A program made the translations under genes and the position numbers. A model generated the notes under the pieces. The model was given only the letters and a program-made list of their open reading frames with translations, made no database searches and had not been told where the DNA came from. A stretch of 64,000 nt of DNA from Diplosphaera chodatii. Its lineage: Eukaryota > Chlorophyta > Trebouxiophyceae > Prasiolales > Stichococcaceae. Where the stretch lies: positions 1,017,001 to 1,081,000 of the forward strand of contig JAALGY010000037.1 of NCBI GenBank assembly GCA_032358165.1, read 5' to 3'. Below, piece by piece: positions 22,672 to 33,045 of this stretch (the first letter of the stretch is position 1; each line of letters starts with the position of its first letter).

Positions 22672-25600
22672 ATGGTGCTGGCACTGCCAGCCGCAGGGCT
22701 GACATGCAGCCTGCACAGAGCAGCCGGGGCGCAGCGGCCGCGGCAGCATGCAGCCCAGCTGCGGGCGCGAGCGGGCCTCCCATCGCCCCTGCGGATCGCC
22801 AGGTGTGGCCGCTTGCTGTGCGTCCGCCGCACAATAAACAGCAGCAATGTCATGTCCCTTGGCTGGCAGAAACCCTTAGCGCAGCCATCACCTGGCGAGC
22901 TCATTATAACATCACATCCCTGATGCTGCAGGTCCACAGCAGCACGGCAGCGGCAGCCGCTGCTCGTGGCCCAGTCCGCCGCGGCAGCCGGCGCCGGCGG
23001 CATCAATGACGAAAACAAAGAGCGGGTGGTGAAGGGCACTGTCGGGGAGCCTTCAAAGGCGCAACCGATGGTGAGAGATTCATCGCCACACATGGTCCAC
23101 ATGCATTTGCGCAGATGTGCTTGCACATTTGGAACTGCTGCACCTTCAGCGTCAGACCATGCACGCGGCCGTTCCAGGCGTCTGGTGGCTCCCTGGGTGC
23201 TTCCTCCAGCAGCAGCGACAGCAGCAGCGACAAGCCCACAGATCCACACGCCCCGGGCGTGAAGACCATGCAGGTGCCCGCTTCTGCAGGTGTTGGCCTC
23301 ATGTGCAGGTCTGTTGCAGTCATGAAGTTTCCATTTCTTGAAGGTCAAACCTCACACTCACCGCACGTCGCTACCAATTGCAGGATTTGGCAGAGTACCC
23401 CAGGGCCTTCGTGCTCAGGCGGCTGCTCGGTTTCGTGGGTATCGTGCTTGGGTGAGCATACCATGTATTGAGCAGTGTATTGCAACCTGAACTCACTTGG
23501 CAGCGCGGTCATTGCATTGTCGCTGTGGCACAGCAGATGAGACGGCTCAGGAAGCTTCCTTCCTCATAGGTACTCCTGCTACTACCTCACACGGAACAGC
23601 TTGACATACACAGCGCCTGTCATGGTCGCTGATGCCGCCCTGAAGATGGACATCACACAGGTGCCGTCACAAACAGTCCACCACCTGTGCACCACGGGCA
23701 GCATCGTGCACTGCTTGTCCAACATTGTTCACGACTGCAAGTACAATCTGGTTGCAACCTTCGCCCTGACACAGCCAGCCAACCCTGCACCAAGCTCATC
23801 TCAGCGGTGCACTCGATGCGCAGGTGGGCGTGATGACGTCCATCTTCCCCATCGCGTATGGGTTCAGCAAGTTTGCGAGCGGCGTGCTGGGCGCACGCAC
23901 CTCGCCCACCCTGCTGCTGGGCGGCGGGCTCATGGCCACCGCGCTCGTCAACATCACCTTCGGCTTCGGCGCCTCCATGACCTGGTGCGCAACTGGTCTT
24001 GACTGATTTTTCTACATGTAGCTCAGCTGCATAAAGGCACACAATAAATCACCGCCACACTTGTGAGCGCGGCATTCGGACTCCAGTAGTGGCAGGTCCC
24101 TGCAGCAGTACCAGCGCAAGCGTCCGACCGCTGAGCTTCGGTTGCCTCGATGCAGGTTCTGCGCATTCTGGGCGCTCAACGGCATCCTGCAGGTGCGTTC
24201 TCAGCGCTGCGTTTCAAGTGCCGGGCCCACCAACACGAGCACCACTTTGCAGAGCCGTGAGGCAGATGGCAGCTCCTGCTGAGCGAGGCCTTGCGGCCCT
24301 GCTGAATGAAGCTACCAATGGTCGTGCTGAATCCAGAGGTGGCATGTTGCAGGGCTTTGGTGGCCCCTGCTGTGCACGCATCCTCACAGCATGGTATGCC
24401 GGCCCGGAGCGCGGCACATGGTGGGGCATGTGGAATGTGGCTCACAACCTGGGTGCGCCTCCCAGACGGCTTGAACCCATGTTTGGCATGAATCCGTGTT
24501 TGACCACAACCTCCTGCACTAAAGCATGACACATGCACCTACTGAAACTGTCATACAGTTCTCTGAGCAGCCGCTTAACCCTGCGTCCTGCAGGTGGCTT
24601 CATCGCGCCCATCATTGCAGGTCAGTTGCCTGCCACTATTGCTGTCATGCCATTGCAGCGCCAGTGCCTCACCTTCACCCGGGGCTCCATCCGCTGCACT
24701 GTTGTCATGGCAGCTTGCTCGTGGCCAGGAGTGGCCAGGAGTGTCCTCAGCCATGAAGACTGTCCCCTCCATCCGCAGGCACCGCCGCACGGAATTACGG
24801 GTGGCGGTGGGGCATGTGGGCACCCGGCGCCATCGGCCTGACTGTCGGCGTGCTGGTGCTGTTCCTGTGCAAGGACTCCCCCGAGTCGATCGGCTACCCA
24901 CCCATCGAGTCTATTGAGAAGGCTAAGAAGGCGCGCATTGCAGCAACCAGACCTGCCTACCACCCAGTCAGTCAGTGGGCGTCTGCTGATCAGCACTGGC
25001 ATTCCGAATGCCGGTTGCAATTCCGCTCTCATGAGCAGTGTCGAGAGTGTCTTTGCATACTAGACACGGTCAAGAGTCAATGTCGTTCTGAGGAAGCCGT
25101 CTCACGAGCCTGAGCGTGCTCGCCTTTGCACTGTGCCGCAGAAGAACAAGGCTGGCGAGGAGGTGGATGAGGAGAAGAAGAGCCTGCTGACGCTGCTGGT
25201 GCAGAACGTGCTGCGCAACCCCTACATCTGGGGCATGGTGAGTGTATACAGAGGCCAGCAGTCGGCATGCACTGACGTCATCCAACTGCTGCTCTAAGGG
25301 GCAGTGTTCACCCGTGTTGTGCCTCCAGCTGGGCGCCAATGGCTGATGTGTCACATGTGCCTGATGCCTACTCTGTCCTGTGTCGCCTGCGCAGGCTCTG
25401 ACTTACTTCTGCATCTACGTCGTGCGGCAAGGCGTGACCTCCTGGTTCGTCTTCTACCTCATGAAGGTGGGCTGTACTTGCAGCTGCGCCTCTGCTCGTG
25501 CTGCAGTGATGTGTCAGCAGGTCAGGGAGTGCTCGGGACGCACCCGCACCTGGGTGATCAGCGAGGTAGACCGCCAGTGGACCGGCTCCATGTGCACTGC

Positions 25601-27004
25601 AAACAGGTCAAGGGCGTGGCGGACGCGGGGTCAGCTGCGGTGCGGGTAAGCGGCATGGAGTTGGGCGGCCTGTTCGGCAGCCTGCTGGCCGGCCGCCTCA
25701 GCGACTGGCTGGTGCGGAAGAACCCCAACGACGGCGCCGTCGGCAAGCGCGTGCAGGTGGGACACCCGGCCAGGGCTGTCGTCACACGCAACTAGTGCTG
25801 CGCTCAATCCTTGGTGATTGGGTGCTCGCTAGAGGGCTTGGGCTGCGTGCAGTCATGCGTCACCCTTGCTGCTGATTCAGGGCATGCTGCAGCGTTCCCT
25901 CTGCAATGACACTGGTCGCAGGTCATTGGCTCATGTGCAGTGCCTGCTGATCACGGTCTGACACGTGTAGCAATGTTGCTCAGTCTGTGTCACCCGCGAA
26001 ACTTACAGCCTGTGTGATGAAGAAAGGCTTGCCCGGTTGCATGCAGGTGGTGATGGCGTACACGATTGGTGTCGCCGCGATGCTGGCGGTGTTTGCCGCC
26101 TGCCCGGCGTCAACAGTCTGGCTGCAGTGGGCGTCGGTCTTCATGATCGGCTTCTTCCTGTACGGCCCTCAAATGCTCATCGGCCTGTGCGGCGCCGAGC
26201 TTGTTGGTGAGAAGAAGTTGTAGCATTGCATGCAAAGACGGCCTGTGCTTGGGCTCACCCAGGCCACGGCCAGTAGCGCAGCCAGAATTCTGCATGCTCC
26301 CCAGCAGCTGCTGGAGTCAGGTTGCCGACGCCTGCTGTTTGTGTGTGGCGTAGCCAGCGAGCCATACTGAGTTCGCAGCCGCCCCTGCACACGGCACAGC
26401 ACCCACCCTTCAAGCACGCCTGCAGGCCCCGAGTCGGTGGGCGCGAGCGAGGGCTTCCTGGGCTGGGTGGCATACCTGGGCGCCGCCAATGCCGGAGTGC
26501 CGCTGTCCATCATCGTCAAGCAGTGAGCCGAGTCGGGCTCGCCGACGCATCTTAGATTGCACCCACAAATGTCAGTGCTGATGCTGCCTTGCCGTGTCGG
26601 GTGCACAGCACTCGTGTCGCTCCTTGATGCTTAGGCTGACTTCCTCGTGCGATGTTTCCAGGTATGGCTGGGGAGCATACTTCACGACCTTGTACTGCGC
26701 ACTGGGCGCTGCCCTGCTGCTGCTGTCCCCCATGGTGAGATGCCAGTGCAGTGTTATTGGAGCAGGCATGCCAGAAGCATTGCATTTTGTGCCAGTGGCT
26801 CTCAGGGTTCTCCCGACCTTGTGCAATTGCCATGCAGATCAACCTCAAAAACTTCGCCCAGCGGGAGGTGCGCTCATGTTGTAGTGTCCAAATCACGTGC
26901 CTGTGGCTTCATTGTCAGCCACCTGTTGGCGCATGCATCCAGCTCACCATCTGTTTTACGGTCTGCAGGCTGCGAAGAAGGCCGCGCTCGAGAAGAATGC
27001 TTGA
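22672..27004 (+). CDS. Organophosphate:phosphate antiporter (MFS, GlpT/UhpT type), probably plastid
   Basis: This is a major-facilitator transporter of the OPA family, which exchanges sugar- or glycerol-phosphate for inorganic phosphate. Exon 1 from ATG 22672 (MVLALPAAGLTCSLHRAAGA) joins in phase to QRQPLLVAQSAAAAGAGG, giving a transit-peptide-like N-terminus. Later exons give YPRAFVLRRLLGFVGIVLGY, YLTRNSLTYTAPVMVADAAL, MTSIFPIAYGFSKFASGVLG, and the UhpT-like signature GTWWGMWNVAHNLG. GWRWGMWAPGAIGLTVGVL, YFCIYVVRQGVTSWFVFYLM, SGMELGGLFGSLLAGRLSDW and WASVFMIGFFLYGPQMLIGL follow. This amounts to about 12 membrane helices. A short basic tail (AAKKAALEKNA) ends at 27004. About 14-15 exons. The exact substrate cannot be read from the sequence. 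It shares its 5' region with psaD. Confidence 0.88.
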
Positions 27005-27435
27005 AGACATTAGTTCCATGGGCAGCTGCCAGGCAGCAGGCAGGCCGAGTTTGGGGCAGATGCAGCAGACTCGATTGAACACTATGCAGTGATGCAGCAG
27101 CTGTAGCCTCTTAAACAGCAATGCGGCTTGGTTGCGATGCAAGGTCCACGGGATGCGCTTGTGAGCAAACTGATTCTTTGTGCGGAGCCGTCATACAAGG
27201 GTCTGTCATCTGGCAACTGGAAACCAGTCTGCAGCACCAGAGTCTGCACGTGACCCCATGATCCCATCCGTTTTGCATCTAGCTCGGCAAACGGTCCCAG
27301 CACCAGCAGCCCACCAAAGTCCAGCAAACGCCACCGGTGCAAGTGCAGCTTTTCAATGTTTTAGGGGTGTAGCCGAAGCAATGATTGCACATGGCTAGTA
27401 GGCCGCCAGCGCCGTCGGCTCGTGGTGCAAGGCAT
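27005..27435. other. Convergent 3' region without a gene
   Basis: It holds the 3' UTRs of the antiporter gene and of the RED gene. No coding signal is seen. Confidence 0.4.
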
Positions 27436-30400
27436 CTAGATGATGCGCTTGCGCTTGCTGGGAGCCCCGCCGCCACTCGGCACATCCTCATCCTTGTCGA
27501 AGGCACGCCCGTAGCTGGTGCCCTTCTTGTCTAGGATGTCCTGAAGCATGGCGAGCCAGCACTTTCAAGTTTGGTCACGCTGTCGCATCGACATCATGTG
27601 TATGAAAGGTGCTGTTTGACTGTTTGCAGCAGGACTGCACTCGTGTGCAATGCTGCAGCACCTCCGGGGCCTGGCCTCACCTTGATGCTGCTGAGCTCGT
27701 TCTTGAGCTTGGTGTTGGCCTTGTTGACGAGGTTTTTGTGCGTTTTGCGACCATCCGCCATCTTCAGCCCGAACTGGAATGCGGCCTGTGGTATACGCAG
27801 CAGGGCACCCGGTCATCATCAGGTAATCAGTTGCCATCAGCACGACATCTGACACAGGATCACTAATGGCTACTAGCTGTCAAGCACCCCTATCAAGACG
27901 TGTTGTACCCGTCAGTCATGATTACAGACTGCGCATCCCACCTTCGGCAGTGTCTCCTGCTTTGACTTGTGCGCCTGCCACTCCTCCTCTGTCGCGAAGT
28001 TTGAGCGCGACTGCGAGCCCTTTTCCTGCAGTGTTGTGCAACATGCTATCTAAACACCTGATGCACACCGTTTGGCACAAAAGCAAACATGTGCTAAATG
28101 CTGCCTCAGATGCCATTACTGCAGTCTACGCTCCTACGCTGATTTCATGCAGTGACAAGAGTATCGTGAGACAAGGTTTAGCGTCTGGACCCTCACCATC
28201 CCGCCCGGCACACACAACGGCAGGCACAAGACCCTGCTGCAGCTGCGTGTAGTGGTGGTGCAGCAGCTTACAGCAACTGACTTCATGGAACCGCACCATC
28301 TTTTTGTCCATGTGGCTCATGTCCTCCTCGTCGCTGTCCACCACGGTGGTGCCGAACTCGTGGAAGCCCGGGTAGCACTCCGCGTAGGCGTCGGACACGT
28401 ACGCGGGGTCCTTTTCCCGGTCATCCTGCAGCCATACGCAGGTGTGTCGTGAGTCGGTGAGGCTACATTACATCAAGGTGTTGATACGGGTCAAGTTCAG
28501 GCTGTGCAGGGTGTGCTGTAGCAGTTGCCATCACGCCGGGACCATGTCCTCGATACACGGCACTTTGCAGAGCAACGCAGACAGAGCAGCTGCTGGTTGA
28601 TGCAACATGTACGGCAGGGCGCCACCAAAGCCCTGCTATCACGTGGAGCGGCCAACAAAGTATTAGCAAGCGGTGAGCACGCGTACAGTGTATGGCGTGT
28701 ACCAATGTCGCGCACCTCATTCCGCATCTTGGCCAGCCGCTCATCGTCGCGCTTGAACACACTGCCGAGCCCCGCGTCCTTCTCCTCTGCCGTAAGTTCC
28801 CTGCTGCCGTCAGGAGCCGCCTGGACATCCTGATGCGTGCACGAGTGACATAAGAAGCATCAGCCATTGCATGAGTCCATAAGTTACTACCTTTGGTGTG
28901 TGACATTGTTTTGACTGTGTGCAGCACCGGGCATGCTTGCTTCACGACCCCAGCTGCTGTCAAGCCAGGTTCCTCAGTGCAATCAAGATGCTGCGCAGTG
29001 GCATTGGCAAGCACGTGGCATGCTTCTATCATCTACCTGCATGGCTGTGTCGTAGACGATCGGCTGGCCGTAGGCATCGTACTGCACAGCAGGCGCCGCG
29101 CCGTAGGCTGACGCGTCATACCCCTGCTGAGCCCTGCGCAATCGCCAGGCATACTGCGGCTCAGTCACAGTGCAGGTGTTGCCAAGTGTGGTCGAGACAG
29201 CAGGTATGACAGTATCGAGCAAGCTATAGCTTGCAGCTTGGCATCTCTGTATCAGCGCTGAGGAGTGTGCATTGTAAAGATATCTATGAAAATGTTGCAG
29301 GTCACCCACCACTGCTGCTGTGGGTCTGCGCTGGCATACGCGGCTGAGTAGTCGTAATTGTAGTCGGCTGGAGGCATGGCGGCGCCGGGAGCGGCATCTG
29401 CTTCTGGCGGCGGTGGCGGCGGCGGCGGCATGTCTGGCGGCGGCGGCGGAACCAGATCGTCCCCTGCTTCTGGGTCGGCGCCCTTGCCTGCAAAATGGCA
29501 CAGCACCTTCAACATCCTACTGGCCACGGTCCGGCTGCATTGCATGCCAGCTGGTGGCAGTGCTTGTATGCTGAGCTTTGCACTGCGATGCTGTCAGCAG
29601 TGCGTCAGACCAACGTTTAGCAACGCCGCCGGTTCTCGGGCCAACGATAAGTTCCAATGCCGCCAAGCAAGCCCCACGGTGTAAGTTGGCGATGCTACAT
29701 GAACTGGTGGGTTGCTGTCCTGCACCTGTTGGGAGCGCTGGCAGGTCCCGCATCTCGTCCTTCCTGTCGAAGTAGGTGTCGCGCTTCGCCGCCGCTGCCG
29801 CGGCCTCCCCCGCCCGCCGCTCCGGCAGCTCGTAGTCTGTGCCGGCGTCTCCAAAGATGTCCTGTGCAGAGGAACTCGCCTGGTCTGCGAGAGTGGAGGC
29901 TAGGACGCATGTACACGCCTGGGCGGGTGTACTCAATGCGCCAGTCACCACCTTTGAAGATAGCCAGGGGGCAGCGCATCCGCGGCTGCTACCCATGCAA
30001 AGGATATGTTCATCACCTCGTCGTCTGCAGCTGTAGGCTTGGGCGGCGGCGGCGGCGGCATGGCGCCCGGCTCTGCAGCGCCATTGCTCGCCTCGCGGCC
30101 GTGCTGCCCCGCGCCATTCGCCGCCAGACCACCACCTGCACTTGCCGATCGACTGCTCACGAAGTTCAGGGCCAGGCGGGCGCTGCGTATAGGGCGTCCG
30201 CCCCAACTGGTGGGGTATCATTGCACGAGCATACCAAAATACAGTGTAGCAGGTCCAGTCCGAACATCCGTGCGAATGCCCCTGGGGCGGTGCACACCTG
30301 AGGGCGCAGCAGCAGCGCCCGCCGCCAGCAGGCGCTGCTTGTCGCGCTTCTTGAGGCGCTTGCCCGGCTTGGCGCCGGGCGTCACGCGCATGTAGCCCAT

Positions 30401-31981
30401 GATCTTGGCGAGGCGCTCCAGCACCGCACCGTCCACGCCGCCCATCATCGCCTCCACCGGCTGCGGAATGTGAAACCCGGAAGGTCGATGTTACATCATG
30501 ATTGGCAGAGGCAGACAGAGATAAAACAGCCTGATGCCATTAGTCAAACACAAACATCGTCGAGGCCTCCCGGCAGCGGGCCCCGAAGCGGACCAGGCGC
30601 TGGAGCTGGTCCAGCAAGTGCCAACACTGACGCGGCTGGCGGCGGGTGGACCGACCGTGCGGCGGCGGGGGGCCACCTTGGGGCAGTCGGCCTTGGAGCG
30701 GTGCAGCGTGGTGGGGATGTCCAGCGTCTCGCCGCCCTCCAGGTCGTACACGAAAGCCGTGCGGCGGGGCAAAAACATCTCCGTGACGTCTCGCCTCGGC
30801 GGCCGGAAGATGGCGTTGAACACGTTGCGCCCCATCGCCGTCTTGAACTGCGGCGTGGGGAAGCACCACGCCGGTCAGCATCTTGCAGGCTGTCCCGCGG
30901 CAGGAAGTGAGCCTGAAAGATGCGAGCGTTGCAACAGCTGCTGCAGCTCTGTGGCAGCATGGCGACGAAGTGAGGCACCACACGAGCATGTGTACCAGGA
31001 CCGCCGTGCCGAAGGGAGATGAGGGTGCTTATGGCATCTACCTGCTTGGTCTTCATGAGCTTGGCACGCGCCCTGGCCTCCTCCGCTTCCTGCGCCTCCT
31101 TGCTGCTCTCCTCTGTCCGCACCTGTTGATAAGTATGACGGAACATCAGGAGGACATCCATACCAGATAGATGTGCACATTGTTGAATGTCTTTTGCTGC
31201 ATACTTGAGCAGCTGCCAGGCATTGAATGTGGTACTGTGGCATACAGGGAGTGTATAGTGATGCAGCGACTGGCCAGTCTGCTGACTTGCCTTCTGCAGC
31301 AGCGCGTAGTCGAGGCCCTTGACCAGGTGCGTGTGCTCCACGTCGCCACCCAGGAACTTGGTCTCGTCAATGGTCAGGTTGGCGCCCTGAGACAGGAGTC
31401 GCATCTGTGTGAGTGAGCATCCCAATACAACCAAACCTTCCTGCTGTGCTTGGCAGGTGGCACGCCCCTGTGGTATTGGTGTGCATGCTGACCTGCACGC
31501 TGCCGGGCTGTGCGCTCAGGTCCGACAGGCCGCCGTCGTAATCGGGGTTGATACCCTTCCTGCGCTCCTCCGCGCGGTCCCTGCAGGCATTGACTGGGGT
31601 CTGGGATCCCGACGTGCCAGCAGCAACCCCATGCCTGCTGCCACCATCAGTCGGTCGCGCATTGACCGCCATTTCAAAGCGCTGCCGCCGCTATCCGACG
31701 TTCGAGACGCACCGATAGCCGTCGGCATCCTCGTCCTTCTTCTCTTCGTCGCCTGCCGGCTTCGGCTTGTGCGGCTTCTTGGGTTTGTCTTTCCTCTCCT
31801 TCCGCTCGCCGCTGCCGCCGACCGTGCCGCCGGCCAGGCTGCTGTGGTAGCTGCCGCGCTCGGCGCGCGGCGTCGCCAGCAGCGCCCGGAAGTCCGCGTT
31901 GCTCTTTGGCGTCTGCGGAGGCTCGGATGGGGGCGGCCGCATGGATGTCGGTGGCAGCGGGTTGCTGTACATGTCTGCCAT
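27436..31981 (-). CDS. SMU2: Spliceosome factor RED / IK / SMU2
   Basis: RED (IK) works with SMU1 in the spliceosomal B complex and supports splicing of short introns. The start ATG at 31979-31981 opens MADMYSNPLPPTSMRPPPSE, followed by SNADFRALLATPRAERGSYH. Family blocks appear in order: RDRAEERRKGINPDYDGGL; FLGGDVEHTHLVKGLDYALL; MGRNVFNAIFRPPRRDVTEM; GETLDIPTTLHRSKADCPK; ERLAKIMGYMRVTPGAKPGK; IFGDAGTDYELPERRAG; AYAECYPGFHEFGTTVVDSD; SNFATEEEWQAHKSKQETLP; AAFQFGLKMADGRKTHKNL. The tail GGGAPSKRKRII ends at 27436. In place of the long Arg-Glu/Asp repeats of animal RED there is a proline- and tyrosine-rich stretch near 29490-29050. About 13 exons. Divergent from PRK. Confidence 0.93.
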
Positions 31982-33045
31982 GGCGCTGAGTCAGCGACAA
32001 CAGGAGCAGCTGCACCGAACTGAAAAAAGGTCTATCCAGGCAGTTGATATGTGATGTGCTCGTGTGCGCTAGGCACACAGGTAGTCACTGCGTGGGATAT
32101 ACATCCGCGACCCTGCCACAATGCCACCGCTGCGGGTGCTAACCCCGAAGTAGCTTGCATGCACCTGCTGCACGCAAATCGAATTGTTTGTTCATCAACG
32201 ATGATCGCAGGGAGGCATGTGAAGCGTTCCAAGTCCGCAAGTAGTCTTCACAGGTCATCGTGGGTTAGAGTCAAGGGGAATGAAGAGAGAGCATGGTTTC
32301 ATGCCCTTGTCAAGGGGAATAGAATTGTCCTTGCCCTCGTTGCTAGCCACTTGGCTGAGCTTTGCAGCGCCTGCAGCCTCTCACCTCGCCCCACGCAGCG
32401 CGACACAGGGACGCGCGCGGGATCATCATGGCGGCTCAGACAATGAACCGCAGCAGCCTTGTGTCGGCGGGCAGGGCGGCGCCGGTGCCCAGGTGCGCGC
32501 AGATCGCTGCAGGACCTGCAGTGTGGGGCGGATAGGGTGCCAGAAGCGCTCGCAGCACCAGCAGCTCGAGGCATCACTGATGCTCCAATGGTTCTAGGCT
32601 TTCCACTAGAACCTGTGCGATATGTGCAAGTCATAAGGTCGCCCAGTCCTGGCAGCCACAGCTTACGAGCATGTGTGCATCAGGTCGTGTGCAGCAGCAA
32701 ATTCGAGGGTGGGTGCATTTCATGGAGGTTCATCGCCATATCAACGTGAAACTTGCGGTTGTTGGTGAGCGTGGCATCGCCACAGCAAGCGTGTGGGGGT
32801 GGAATCATAGCAGACTCGACCTCTTGAGCATGTGCACAGGGAATGTTGCTCGACAGCAGCACAAGTCGTAAGCTTTTGGGGCATCTTATGGCACACACTC
32901 CGGATTTGCAAGTATGCAACCTATCTTTTGTGCAGGGCACATGCGCAGGCGATGCCGCTCAGCCGGTGTGGTGGCAGCGCATTCTTCCAGGTGTGGCAAA
33001 ATGGTCATGGTGCCTTACCGTGATCAGGCCATTAGGCGTGTCCCC
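31982..33045. promoter_or_regulatory. Divergent promoter region of SMU2 and PRK
   Basis: About 1 kb without a recognisable gene. The PRK promoter and possibly a non-coding first exon lie at the right end. Short frames such as 32459-32749 show no family likeness. Confidence 0.4.

Noticed and set aside
30544..31434. 296-codon minus-strand frame across several SMU2 introns
   Set aside because: It reads introns and the wrong frame of exons; the SMU2 motifs lie in spliced exons that interrupt it.
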